A stretch of DNA of 64,000 nucleotides from Pseudorhodoplanes sp. (GCA_032027085.1 JAVSMS010000001.1:2442501-2506500), one strand, 5' to 3'. Counted from the stretch's first letter, positions 27,602-35,596 are shown. The notes: generated from the letters alone by a model not told the origin. Translations and numbers: made by a program.

Positions 27602-28528
27602 TCAATGCACGGCTTGCGGCGCGCGCGGCATGATGGCGCCGCGATGCTTGATTTTTTCCGCGGCCAGCCGATGCCCGGCAATCGCAGCCTCGCGCGGTTT
27701 TTCTCCGGCGAGCCGTGCGGCGATATAACCGGCATTGAAACCGTCTCCGGCCGCCGTCGTGTCAGTCGGCACGACCACATCCGGAACTGGCACGAAGTCC
27801 TGGTCGCCGCCTGACGACACCACCGCGCTGTTCGGGCCGTTTTTCACCACCACTTCGGCGATGCCGAAAGCCTGCAACCTGCCGATGGTCGCCTCCGGCG
27901 AGGCATCGCCCCAGAGCAGCGCCTCGTCGTCGAAGGTCGGCAGCGCGATATCGACGCGCTTGAGTGCTTCCATAAACACGGTGCGCGTGCGCTGGATGTC
28001 GCCCTTCCATCCGCGCGGCCGATAATTGCCGTCGAAGGCGACCTTGGCGCCATTTTGCCGCGCCATTTCCAGAATAGCGAGGAAGCGGCCGAGCGCCGCA
28101 TTGGAATAGATCGACAGCGTGATGCCGGAGAAATAGATCAGCCGCGCATTCAGGAGGCTCTCGGCGATCCTGTTCCATTCCGGAAATTCGAACAGCTCGC
28201 GCGCCGGCGAGGACTCGCGCCAATAATGGAAGCTGCGTTCGCCCGCCGCGTCGGTCTCGATCATGTAGAGGCCGGGGAGGCGGTTCGGGATGCGCAGGAT
28301 CAGATCGGTCGCCACGCCTTCGGCGGCGGCGAGCGCCGCGATGGCGTCGGAATAGCGGTCGTCGCCGAGGGCGGTGGCGTAAGCGACCTCATGGCCCTGC
28401 CTGGCCAGATAGACCGCGGTGTTGAAGGTGTCGCCGCCGCAGCCCTGGCTGAAACGGCCGTCGCTGCCGCGTGCCATCTCGATCATGACCTCGCCGACCG
28501 AGACGATGCGGGTGCGGGGCTGGCTCAT
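27602..28528 (-). CDS. kdgK: PfkB-family sugar kinase, probable 2-dehydro-3-deoxygluconate kinase
   Basis: Phosphorylates KDG to KDPG. 308 residues from ATG 28528 (MSQPRTRIVSVGEVMIEMAR); the open frame runs 102 codons further upstream without resembling the family. Ribokinase-family features: the sugar-binding GCGGDTFNTAVYLARQG, FDGNYRPRGW typical of KDG kinases, and the catalytic motif DTTAAGDGFNAGY with Asp262 as base. It converges on the permease genes and sits close to eda, its pathway partner, which supports the assignment. Another ketose kinase cannot be excluded. Confidence 0.87.
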   Translation of the reverse strand: MSQPRTRIVSVGEVMIEMARGSDGRFSQGCGGDTFNTAVYLARQGHEVAYATALGDDRYSDAIAALAAAEGVATDLILRIPNRLPGLYMIETDAAGERSFHYWRESSPARELFEFPEWNRIAESLLNARLIYFSGITLSIYSNAALGRFLAILEMARQNGAKVAFDGNYRPRGWKGDIQRTRTVFMEALKRVDIALPTFDDEALLWGDASPEATIGRLQAFGIAEVVVKNGPNSAVVSSGGDQDFVPVPDVVVPTDTTAAGDGFNAGYIAARLAGEKPREAAIAGHRLAAEKIKHRGAIMPRAPQAVH

Positions 28529-28702
28529 GCAATGGACCCGGAAGCTGGAGGGCGGGAGCCGGTCTGGCGGGGCGCAAGATGGCCGTGTCCGCGAGACTTG
28601 GCAATGAATCGCGGCCACGATGGGGCTTTTCGAGCGGAAAGTCTGCCTGATTTGCGGGATTTCTCCGGCCGGTAGGCAAGAACGGCTCTTGGCAGCGGGC
28701 TT

Positions 28703-28717
28703 TGTTATACTATAACA
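28703..28717. promoter_or_regulatory. Zur-type operator in front of the zinc-uptake operon
   Basis: TGTTATA (28703-28709) and TATAACA (28711-28717) are a perfect inverted repeat around a single C. This fits the alphaproteobacterial Zur box (GTTAT-rich palindrome) as I know it. It lies 28 bp upstream of the 51-residue His-rich gene and about 190 bp upstream of znuC. Zinc-loaded Zur would repress the operon here. Confidence 0.78.
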
Positions 28718-28744
28718 GAACAAGCTCTTCCGACGATCAGAACC

Positions 28745-28900
28745 ATGGCTGCACACCATCATCACCACGCCCCGGGACATGCTCATCCGCCGGCCGTTCT
28801 CTCGCCCTCGATGCTGCGCCTGTCGGCGTTTCATCGTCTGGCCGGCGCGGCGATCCTGGTGGCGCTGATCTGGGCCGCGGTCATTTGGGCGATGACATGA
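28745..28900 (+). CDS. Small His-rich single-pass membrane protein at the head of the znu operon
   Basis: A 51-codon frame easily missed because of its size. It begins MAAHHHHHAPGHAHPP, seven histidines in the first 13 residues, and ends in one strongly hydrophobic helix, LAGAAILVALIWAAVIWAMT. The stop is 7 bp before the znuC ATG and the start lies 28 bp downstream of the Zur-like palindrome, so it is the first gene of the operon. The likely role is metal binding at the inner membrane, either feeding or sensing zinc near the ABC transporter; this is inference. Start at ATG 28745. It could be a leader peptide for translational coupling to znuC. Confidence 0.65.
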   Translation: MAAHHHHHAPGHAHPPAVLSPSMLRLSAFHRLAGAAILVALIWAAVIWAMT

Positions 28901-28907
28901 CCGTGCG

Positions 28908-29642
28908 ATGACCGCTCAGCTCCGCTTCAACAACGTCACGCTTGGCTACGACCGACACCCGGCCGTGCATCATCTTGACGGCGAGGTGACGCCCGGCGCG
29001 CTGATCGCTGTCGTCGGTCCGAACGGGGCCGGCAAGTCAACGCTGTTCAAGGGCATTGTCGGCGCGATCAGACCGCTGTCCGGCCGTATCGAGCGCAACG
29101 GTCTGCCCGATAACGACATCGCCTATCTCCCACAGGCGGCTGAGATCGACCGCAGCTTCCCGATCACGGTTTTCGATCTGGTGGCGATGGGGCTGTGGCA
29201 GAAGAAGGGGGCGTTCGGCGGCATCGGCGCTGGCGACCGCGAGCGCATCGAAGCCGCGATCCGCACGGTTGGGCTGACCGGTTTTGAGCAGCGCGCGATC
29301 GGCACGCTGTCCGGCGGGCAGATGCAGCGCATGCTGTTCGCGCGGCTGCTCTTGCAGGATGCGCGCGTCGTCGTGCTGGACGAGCCGTTCACCGCCATCG
29401 ACGCCAGGACCAGCGCCGACCTGCTCGCGCTGGTGAAGCATTGGCATGGTGAAGGCCGCACCGTGCTCGCCGCTCTGCATGATATCGATCTGGTGAAGGC
29501 GAATTTCCCGGAAACGCTGTTGCTCGCGCGCGAGAAGGTGGCGTGGGGCACGACGCCGGAGGTGCTGACCGCGGACAACCTCCTGAAAGCGCGGCGCATG
29601 TGCGAGGCCTTCGACGAGGAGGCGCACGAATGCGCGGCGTAG
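28908..29642 (+). CDS. znuC: Zinc ABC transporter ATP-binding protein
   Basis: 244-residue ATPase of a metal-type ABC importer. Walker A GPNGAGKST at residues 37-45, Q-loop YLPQAAEIDRSFP (the DRSFP stretch is typical of Zn/Mn importers), signature LSGGQMQRMLFARLL, Walker B VVVLDEPF, switch histidine in ALHDIDLV. It partners with the permease and binding protein genes that follow. Manganese import is possible from the ATPase alone; the Zur-like box, His-rich neighbours and COG0523 GTPase argue for zinc. Confidence 0.9.
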   Translation: MTAQLRFNNVTLGYDRHPAVHHLDGEVTPGALIAVVGPNGAGKSTLFKGIVGAIRPLSGRIERNGLPDNDIAYLPQAAEIDRSFPITVFDLVAMGLWQKKGAFGGIGAGDRERIEAAIRTVGLTGFEQRAIGTLSGGQMQRMLFARLLLQDARVVVLDEPFTAIDARTSADLLALVKHWHGEGRTVLAALHDIDLVKANFPETLLLAREKVAWGTTPEVLTADNLLKARRMCEAFDEEAHECAA

Positions 29643-29680
29643 ATGGATTGAGAATGAGCTGCCACGTACTTCGTTCATTT

Positions 29681-29744
29681 CCGCGCAAGCGGGAATCCAG
29701 GGGGTCTTGCGCCGGGTCCCCGCTTTGGCGGGGACGCGCGGATT
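29681..29744. repeat. REP-like palindromic element between znuC and znuB
   Basis: Two hairpins, one around CCGCGCAAGCGGG (near 29680) and one GTCCCCGC/GCGGGGAC (about 29716-29732), occupy the 108-bp gap inside the operon. Related GC-rich palindromes are scattered through the window. Likely stabilises or attenuates the message; no coding potential. Confidence 0.55.
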
Positions 29745-29750
29745 AAGCCT

Positions 29751-30620
29751 ATGCTCCAAGACCTCTTCATCTCCCCATTTACCGAATTCGAGTTCATGCG
29801 CCGCGCCTTGGTTGGCGCCTGTACGCTGGCGGTGGGTGCCGCGCCGATTGGTGTCTTCCTGATGCTGCGGCGCATGTCGCTGGTCGGAGACGCCATGGCG
29901 CACGCCATCCTGCCGGGTGCGGCGGTCGGTTTCCTGCTGTCGGGGTTGAATATCTTCGCCATGACGGCCGGCGGGCTGATTGCTGGTTTTGTCGTCGCGG
30001 TGCTGGCAGGACTTGTCGCACGCAGCACCGAATTGAAGGAGGACGCCTCACTTGCGGTGTTCTTCCTGATCTCGCTCGCGATCGGCGTCACCATCGTCTC
30101 CATGCGCGGCACCAATGTCGATCTCCTTCATTTCCTGTTCGGCTCGGTTCTGGCGCTCGACAATCCGACGATGATGCTCATCGCCATCAACACGACAGTC
30201 ACTTTGTTTGCGCTGGCGATAGTGTTCCGGCCGCTGGTGATCGAATGCGTGGATCCCAATTATCTGCGCTCGGTAAGCGGCATCGGCGCCGCCGTGCATC
30301 TCGTTTTTCTGGCGCTTGTGGTGATCAATCTGGTGTCAGGCTTTCACGCACTCGGCACGCTGCTCGCGGTCGGCATCATGATGTTGCCCGCCGCCATCGG
30401 CCGCTTCTGGGCGCGCGACATCACCCTGATGATCGCGGTCGCCGTGCTGAGCGGACTGATCGCAAGCTATGCCGGATTGCTGCTGTCCTTCCATAGCGGC
30501 GTGCCGGCGGGACCTGCGGTGATCCTTGTTGCAGCCTCCCTTTATGTGCTGTCGGTTTTGTTCGGGCGGGTCGGCGGAGTGGTACGGCAAATGATGCCGC
30601 GCCGTCATCTTGAGGCCTGA
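29751..30620 (+). CDS. znuB: Zinc ABC transporter permease
   Basis: 289-residue ABC-3 family membrane protein with about eight helices. Family landmarks: FMRRALVGACTLAVGAAPIG, FLMLRRMSLVGDAMAHAILPG (the conserved cytoplasmic loop and HA..G motif), GTNVDLLHFLFGS, and FHALGTLLAVGIMMLPAAIG. It lies 2 bp before znuA, so the two are tightly coupled, and follows znuC after a palindromic insert. Confidence 0.91.
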   Translation: MLQDLFISPFTEFEFMRRALVGACTLAVGAAPIGVFLMLRRMSLVGDAMAHAILPGAAVGFLLSGLNIFAMTAGGLIAGFVVAVLAGLVARSTELKEDASLAVFFLISLAIGVTIVSMRGTNVDLLHFLFGSVLALDNPTMMLIAINTTVTLFALAIVFRPLVIECVDPNYLRSVSGIGAAVHLVFLALVVINLVSGFHALGTLLAVGIMMLPAAIGRFWARDITLMIAVAVLSGLIASYAGLLLSFHSGVPAGPAVILVAASLYVLSVLFGRVGGVVRQMMPRRHLEA

Positions 30621-30622
30621 AC

Positions 30623-31516
30623 ATGCTGGTTCGACGCATCGTTGTTGCTGTAACGCTCCTGACAAGTCTTGCTGCGCCTGCGCTTGCGCAGGAGCGATTG
30701 AAAACTGTCGCCACCTTCTCGATCCTCGCCGACTTCGTGAAGAAGGTCGGCGGCGACAAGGTTGATGTTGTTAGCCTGGTGGCGCCGGACGGTGACGCGC
30801 ATGTCTATGCGCCGACGCCGGCGGACGCGAAGAAGCTCGCCGATGCGCAGATCGTTTTCACCAATGGCCTCGGCTTTGAGGGCTGGATCACGCGGCTGGT
30901 CAAATCCTCCGCCACGAAAGCCGACATAGTGGTCGCAACCAGGGGCCTCAAGCCGCTGAAAGCCGCGGGAGGGCATGGCCACGACCATGATGGCGACCCG
31001 CATGCCTGGCAGTCGGTGGCCAATGCCAAAACCTACGTCGCCAATATCCGCGATGCGCTTGTCGCGAAGGATCCGGCGAACAAGGCCGTGTATGAGGCGA
31101 ATGCCGCCGCCTATCTCGGCAAGCTCGACCAGCTCGACACGGACGTGCGGGAGGCCATCGCCCGCATCCCGGCCGAGCGGCGCCGCATCATCACGACGCA
31201 TGACGCCTTCGGCTATTTCCGCGCCGCCTATGGCGTCGACTTCGTCGCTCCGCAGGGTGTCTCGACTGATTCGGAGGCCTCAGCCAGGGACGTCGCCAAG
31301 ATCATCACCCAGATTAAGAAGCAGAAAATCCCGGCGGTCTTTCTGGAGAATGTCAGCGATCCGCGGCTGCTGAAGCGGATCGCCGATGAGACCGGGGCCA
31401 GGCTGGGGGGCACCCTCTATTCCGACGCCCTGACCGGCGAAAAGGGCCCGGCCCCCACTTACATCGATATGATCAGGCACAATATAAGGACGCTCAGCGC
31501 GGCTTTGATGTCATAG
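30623..31516 (+). CDS. znuA: Zinc ABC transporter substrate-binding protein
   Basis: Cluster A-I periplasmic metal receptor. 297 residues: signal peptide MLVRRIVVAVTLLTSLAAPA cleaved near LAQ; metal ligands likely His60 (GDAHVYAPTP), His127 (GDPHAWQS) and the His of TTHDAFGYF; a short His/Asp-rich loop GGHGHDHDGDPH at residues 117-128, which is the signature of zinc instead of manganese receptors. The loop is short compared with enterobacterial ZnuA. It ends the ABC set, 110 bp before the COG0523 gene. Confidence 0.91.
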   Translation: MLVRRIVVAVTLLTSLAAPALAQERLKTVATFSILADFVKKVGGDKVDVVSLVAPDGDAHVYAPTPADAKKLADAQIVFTNGLGFEGWITRLVKSSATKADIVVATRGLKPLKAAGGHGHDHDGDPHAWQSVANAKTYVANIRDALVAKDPANKAVYEANAAAYLGKLDQLDTDVREAIARIPAERRRIITTHDAFGYFRAAYGVDFVAPQGVSTDSEASARDVAKIITQIKKQKIPAVFLENVSDPRLLKRIADETGARLGGTLYSDALTGEKGPAPTYIDMIRHNIRTLSAALMS

Positions 31517-31564
31517 CTGCCAATCCGCCCCCTCGAAGGATGGGGCGGCCCCCAATAGTCTCGG

Positions 31565-31608
31565 CCTCATCCCTCGAGACGGCCTTCGGCCGCTCCTCCA
31601 AGATGAGG
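31565..31608. repeat. Palindromic element upstream of the COG0523 GTPase gene
   Basis: CCTCATC (31565-31571) and GATGAGG (31602-31608) bracket an inner hairpin with GGCC-TTC-GGCC. The element is a known style of dispersed palindrome in Bradyrhizobium-like genomes; similar sequence (CTCGAAGG/CCTTCGAG) recurs near 39.65-39.70 kb. It lies in the znuA to GTPase gap. Confidence 0.55.
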
Positions 31609-31626
31609 TCTCAGGTTGGAGCGTCC

Positions 31627-32676
31627 ATGTCCGAAGCCAAGTCCGAAAAAACCCCAGTCACCGTCCTCACCGGCTATCTCGGCGCCGGTAAAACCACCTT
31701 GCTCAACCGCATTCTGTCGGAACCGCATGGCAAGAAATTCGCCGTGATCGTCAACGAATTCGGCGAAATCGGCATCGATAACGACCTCGTGGTCAATGCC
31801 GATGAGGAAGTGTTCGAGATGAACAACGGCTGCGTCTGCTGCACGGTGCGCGGTGACCTGATCCGCATCATCGAAGGCTTGATGCGACGCAAGGGCAAGT
31901 TCGACGCCATCATCGTCGAGACCACCGGTCTCGCCGATCCCGCGCCGGTGGCGCAGACCTTCTTCGTCGACGAAGAGGTCGGCAAGAAGACCCGGCTCGA
32001 CGCGGTGGTGACGGTTGCCGACGCTAAATGGCTGAAGGATCGTCTCAAGGATGCGCCGGAAGCCAAGAACCAGATCGCCTTCGCCGACGTGATCCTGCTC
32101 AACAAGACCGACTTGGTGAGCAAGGAAGACCTGGAAGAGGTCGAGGCGCGCATCCGCGGCATCAATCCCTATGCAAAGCTGCATCGTACCGAGCGCGCGA
32201 AGATTGCGCTGGACGAAGTGCTCGGCCGCAACGCCTTCGATCTCGACCGCATCCTCGATATCGAGCCGGATTTCCTGCGCGGCGACGACGGACATCATCA
32301 TGATCACGACGATCATCATCACCATCATGATCACGCGCATGACGGCCATCATCATCACGACCTGAAGCATTATCACGACGAGGAGATGCAGTCGCTCGCG
32401 CTGCGGACCGACCGGCCGCTCGATCCGGAGAAGTTCTTCCCCTGGATTCAGAATCTGGTGGCGACCGACGGCCCGGCGATCCTGCGCTCCAAGGGCATTC
32501 TAGCCTTCAACGATGATCCCGACCGTTTCGTCTTTCAGGGTGTGCACATGATCCTCGACGGCGATCACCAGCGCCCCTGGCAGGACGGCGAGAAGCGCGA
32601 AAGCCGCATCATCTTCATCGGCAAGAACCTGCCCGAGCAGAAAATCCGCGAGGGGTTTGAGAGCTGCGTGAAATAG
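31627..32676 (+). CDS. COG0523/CobW-family GTPase, probable zinc metallochaperone
   Basis: 349 residues from ATG 31627 (MSEAKSEKTPVTVLTGYLGA); an upstream ATG at 31540 lies in a palindromic repeat and was rejected. G1 loop GYLGAGKTTLLN, metal-binding motif GCVCC at residues 68-72, Walker B/G3 IIVETTGLADP, G4 NKTD, and a CobW C-terminal domain ending IIFIGKNLPEQKIREGFESC. Between the domains (about residues 219-253) is a very His/Asp-rich loop. In Zur regulons such GTPases (ZigA/ZNG1 type) deliver zinc to client proteins. Position behind znuCBA supports zinc; a cobalamin role is unlikely here. Confidence 0.9.
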   Translation: MSEAKSEKTPVTVLTGYLGAGKTTLLNRILSEPHGKKFAVIVNEFGEIGIDNDLVVNADEEVFEMNNGCVCCTVRGDLIRIIEGLMRRKGKFDAIIVETTGLADPAPVAQTFFVDEEVGKKTRLDAVVTVADAKWLKDRLKDAPEAKNQIAFADVILLNKTDLVSKEDLEEVEARIRGINPYAKLHRTERAKIALDEVLGRNAFDLDRILDIEPDFLRGDDGHHHDHDDHHHHHDHAHDGHHHHDLKHYHDEEMQSLALRTDRPLDPEKFFPWIQNLVATDGPAILRSKGILAFNDDPDRFVFQGVHMILDGDHQRPWQDGEKRESRIIFIGKNLPEQKIREGFESCVK

Positions 32677-32689
32677 GTCTCGGTCGTCC

Positions 32690-32833
32690 CGGCCGAACAC
32701 GCAAGCTTGACTGCGTGCGAGAGCCGGGGCCCATAACCCCGATGTCTGTTATCTTGCCCAAACTTTGAATTTTGGTGGTTATGGGTCCCGGATAGCCTTC
32801 GCTTCGCTCAGGTTTTTGGGACGACCGGAGAAA
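32690..32833. repeat. Dispersed palindrome between the GTPase and WD40 genes
   Basis: GGGGCCCATAACC near 32727 is mirrored by GGTTATGGGTCCC near 32777, with outer arms GGTCGTCCC / GGGACGACC near 32681 and 32818. Together they form a long imperfect cruciform. No coding potential. It separates but does not clearly terminate the zinc operon. Confidence 0.6.
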
Positions 32834-32838
32834 TAACG

Positions 32839-33846
32839 TTGACAGAGTCCCGATCCGACATCCCCTCCATCACCGATAAAACCCCACCCCTGAAAGCCGG
32901 CGAGTCCGTTGTCGGTGTGCATTTCCTCGGGGACCGCGCCGTGTTCGTCACCGGCGAAGAAGCGCTGCTGTTTGTCGCGCCGGATGGCGGCGAACAGCGT
33001 GTTGCCATGCATGCCGGCGGCATCCTCGCCTCGGCCGGCAACGGCGAGCGTGTCGTCACCGGCGGTGATGATGGCAAGGTCATTGCGACCAACGCCGCCG
33101 GCGAAACGCGCATCATCGCGTCAGACGAAAAGAAGCGCTGGATCGATCACGTCGCCCTTGGCCCCGACGGGGCCGTCGCCTGGTCGGTCGGCAAAACCGC
33201 CTTCGTGCAAAACAGGAAGGGCGAGGGGCGCAGCCTCGACCTAGCCTCAACCGCCGGCGGTCTCGCGTTCATGCCCAAAGGCTTCCGCCTCGCCATCGCG
33301 CATTACAATGGCGCGACACTCTGGTTTCCGAATGTGCAGGGCAAGCCCGAGACGCTGGACTGGAAAGGCTCGCATCTTGGCATCACCGTCAGTCCGGACG
33401 GCAAGTTCATCATCACCCCGATGCAGGAGCCGATGCTGCATGGCTGGCGGCTGATGGACGGCAAGCACATGCGCATGTCGGGCTACGCCGCGCGCGTGCG
33501 CTCGATGGAATGGACGGCGGGCGGCGATTTTCTTGCCACCGGCGGCGCCGACCAGCTCATCCTCTGGCCGTTCCAGACCAAGGACGGCCCGATGGGCAAG
33601 CAGCCCACCCTGTACGCGCCGCATTCGGCGCGGCTCAACATCGTCGCCTGTCATCCGAAGCAGCCGGTGGTTGCGTGCGGTTATGCCGATGGCCTGGTGC
33701 TGCTGGTGCGCGTCGCCGACGGCGCCGAAATATTGGCGAAGCGGCCCGGCGACGCGCCGATCTCCGCGCTCGGCTGGAGCAATGCCGGAACACGACTGGC
33801 GTTTGGGTGTGAAGACGGCGAGGCGGGTATCGTCGATTTGACGTGA
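32839..33846 (+). CDS. WD40-repeat protein downstream of the zinc GTPase
   Basis: 335 residues starting at TTG 32839, with GGAG upstream. Seven propeller blades are suggested by repeating units of about 40 residues with GG/DG turns (GERVVTGGDDGKVIATNAAG, GGDFLATGGADQLILWPFQT, RLAFGCEDGEAGIVDL). No signal peptide or enzymatic domain. WD40 proteins of this type often follow a CobW-like GTPase in Hyphomicrobiales, so a shared process (zinc delivery or a scaffold for it) is likely but untested. Role not recognised. Confidence 0.8.
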   Translation: MTESRSDIPSITDKTPPLKAGESVVGVHFLGDRAVFVTGEEALLFVAPDGGEQRVAMHAGGILASAGNGERVVTGGDDGKVIATNAAGETRIIASDEKKRWIDHVALGPDGAVAWSVGKTAFVQNRKGEGRSLDLASTAGGLAFMPKGFRLAIAHYNGATLWFPNVQGKPETLDWKGSHLGITVSPDGKFIITPMQEPMLHGWRLMDGKHMRMSGYAARVRSMEWTAGGDFLATGGADQLILWPFQTKDGPMGKQPTLYAPHSARLNIVACHPKQPVVACGYADGLVLLVRVADGAEILAKRPGDAPISALGWSNAGTRLAFGCEDGEAGIVDLT

Positions 33847-33858
33847 AATCGGCGGGAA

Positions 33859-33924
33859 TTCGTAGGGCGGGTTACGCGCCGAGGCAAGTTGGCGGATTAC
33901 GCTTCGCTAAATCAGCCCTACGAA
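33859..33924. repeat. Short inverted repeat TTCGTAGGGC ... GCCCTACGAA
   Basis: TTCGTAGGGC (33859-33868) and GCCCTACGAA (33915-33924) are perfect complements around a segment with GGCG-GATTACGC. This is a recognisable dispersed intergenic repeat of proteobacteria. It lies between the converging WD40 and ornithine decarboxylase genes. Confidence 0.6.
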
Positions 33925-33940
33925 CTCCGCCGAAAGCAAA

Positions 33941-33964
33941 ACGGGCGGCCGTGTGGCCGCCCGT
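33941..33964 (-). terminator. Rho-independent terminator of ornithine decarboxylase 1
   Basis: On the minus strand ACGGGCGGCC pairs with GGCCGCCCGT around a four-base loop ACAC, then TTTGCTTT. It lies 22 bp beyond the decarboxylase stop. Confidence 0.85.
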
Positions 33965-33986
33965 TCCAGGTCTGCGCTTCCCGCGC

Positions 33987-35117
33987 TCAGATCACATATT
34001 GCCGCAGCGGCGGAAAGCCGTTGAAGCCGACCGATGAATACATTGTCGTGTAGGCCCCGGTGGCTTCGATCAGCACCTTGTCGCCGATGGCGAGTGACAC
34101 CGGCAGCGGGTAGGGGTTCTTCTCGTAGAGCACATCGACCGAATCGCAGGTGGGTCCCGCCAGCACACAAGGGGCCATCTCGTCGCGGTCACGCTTGGTC
34201 CGGATCGGATAGCGGATCGATTCGTCGATGGTCTCGGCGAGACCGTGGAACTTGCCGATGTCGAGATAGACCCAGCGCACCTCATCCTCTGGCGAGCGCT
34301 TGGCGATCAGCACCACTTCCGCTTCGATCATGCCGGCATTGCCGACGAGGCCGCGGCCCGGCTCGATAATGGTTTCCGGGATGCGGTTGCCGAAATGGCG
34401 CCGCAGCGCGCGGAAGATGGCGCGACCATAGGATTCGAGCTTCGGCGTCTTGCGCAGATATTTCGCCGGGAAGCCGCCGCCGAGATTGACCAGCGACAGG
34501 TTGATGCCACGCTCGGAGCAGGTGCGGAACACCGCCGCGGCCGAGGCGAGCGCAGCGTCCCAGGCCTGCACATTCTGCTGCTGCGAGCCGACATGGAAGG
34601 AAATGCCGTAGGCGACGAGGCCCTGCCGGTGCGCCAGCTCCAGAATGTCGGCGGCGAATTCCGGCTCGCAGCCGAATTTGCGCGACAGCGGCCATTCGGC
34701 ACCGGTGCCGTCGCAACGGATGCGGCAGATCACCTTGCTGCCGGGCGCCGCGCGCGCGACCTTCCCCACCTCCGCCTCGCAATCGATCGCGAAGAGGGTG
34801 ATGCCGAGCTGGAAGGCCGCCGCGATCTCGCTCTCCTTCTTGATCGGGTTGCCGTAGGAGATGCGGTCGGGCGTTGCGCCGGCGGCCAGCACGTCGCGCG
34901 TCTCCTGGATCGAGGCGACGTCAAAGGAGGAGCCGAGCTCGACCAGAAGCCTGAGCACTTCCGGTGCCGGATTGGCCTTCACTGCATAGAACACCTTGGT
35001 GTCGGGCAGGGCGTTGGCGAAGGCGAGATAGTTCTCGCGCACGATGTCGGTGTCGAGGACGAGACATGGTCCGTCCTCACGGCGGTTCTTCAGAAATTCG
35101 CGGATGCGTGCGGTCAT
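33987..35117 (-). CDS. Ornithine decarboxylase, alanine-racemase fold, copy 1
   Basis: PLP enzyme making putrescine from ornithine. 376 residues from ATG 35117 (MTARIREFLKNRREDGPCLV); the frame stays open upstream through the leader RNA but without homology. PLP lysine Lys47 in VFYAVKANPAPEV, the HVGSQQ loop, LVNLGGGFPAKYL, phosphate-binding EPGRGLVGNAG, and the active-site cysteine with substrate Asp in GPTCDSVDVLYE are all intact. Eukaryotic-type ODCs of this length are usual in alphaproteobacteria; lysine activity is possible too. A paralogue of identical length lies at 39780-40910 and homospermidine synthase lies between them. Expression is probably controlled by the 388-nt leader. Confidence 0.9.
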   Translation of the reverse strand: MTARIREFLKNRREDGPCLVLDTDIVRENYLAFANALPDTKVFYAVKANPAPEVLRLLVELGSSFDVASIQETRDVLAAGATPDRISYGNPIKKESEIAAAFQLGITLFAIDCEAEVGKVARAAPGSKVICRIRCDGTGAEWPLSRKFGCEPEFAADILELAHRQGLVAYGISFHVGSQQQNVQAWDAALASAAAVFRTCSERGINLSLVNLGGGFPAKYLRKTPKLESYGRAIFRALRRHFGNRIPETIIEPGRGLVGNAGMIEAEVVLIAKRSPEDEVRWVYLDIGKFHGLAETIDESIRYPIRTKRDRDEMAPCVLAGPTCDSVDVLYEKNPYPLPVSLAIGDKVLIEATGAYTTMYSSVGFNGFPPLRQYVI

Positions 35118-35505
35118 CGACCGGTTCCCCTCAACCAGCATGCGCGGCGAGAGCCGCTGCAAATGGACCTTTGATGATGCGTGCCGGCGGCCGCTGGAAC
35201 GGCGTCCTTCAACATCACCGCGATAACTCTGCCTTGGTCCGGATGGGGAGATCCCGCTCCGCACGGCCGGCAATGACTGACAAGCCTTTTTAGTGCTCCG
35301 GCATTTGCGCCAGCGTTCCAAAAAAGCCCGCTCCGTCGTTGCTTTAAGACGCGTCCCCCGTTGAGAGCGGGGTGGGCCGGTTTCGCCTCCGGCTGCCGGT
35401 CACTCGTGCAAGGAGGAAGCGTTGCTATCTCCTTGGCGGCTGTCCGGCCTCTTGTCCGGATACCTACCGACCGACACACGTCCACAGGCACGTGCGAATT
35501 TGGGC
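35118..35505 (-). ncRNA. Conserved leader RNA of ornithine decarboxylase 1 (speF motif candidate)
   Basis: The minus strand from about 35505 to the start codon is untranslated and about 388 nt long. Its 5' half (35326-35505) is nearly identical to the leader of the second decarboxylase gene, and a further block near 35250-35287 (GCTCCGCAC, GGCAATGA, GACAAGCCT) is also shared. A conserved RNA called speF is known upstream of alphaproteobacterial ornithine decarboxylase genes; position and organism fit. Possible pairing: CCCGCTC (plus 35365-35371) with GAGCGGG (plus 35327-35333), followed on the RNA by six U, a potential attenuator. Confidence 0.75.
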
Positions 35506-35511
35506 AGGCGA

Positions 35512-35540
35512 AAAATAAATCGAATCGACTCGTGCAGCAA
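35512..35540 (-). promoter_or_regulatory. Promoter of ornithine decarboxylase 1 leader
   Basis: On the minus strand TTGCTG (plus 35535-35540), a 17-base spacer, then TATTTT (plus 35512-35517). The predicted start, about 35505, coincides with the point where similarity to the second decarboxylase leader begins. Confidence 0.6.
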
Positions 35541-35562
35541 GTTTTTTTGACTCACCGAACGA

Positions 35563-35596
35563 GAAGGCGAGCGTCGCTCGCGCGGCGCTCGCCTTC
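35563..35596 (-). terminator. Hairpin downstream of the LysR gene
   Basis: GAAGGCGAGCG (35563-35573) and CGCTCGCCTTC (35586-35596) form a perfect 11-bp stem with a 12-base loop, 17 bp beyond the LysR stop. No T run follows on either strand, so termination efficiency is uncertain. Confidence 0.45.

Noticed and set aside
27602-28834. N-terminally extended form of the sugar kinase starting at 28834
   Set aside because: The extra 102 codons show no similarity to PfkB kinases and overlap the zinc operator; the family start is at 28528.
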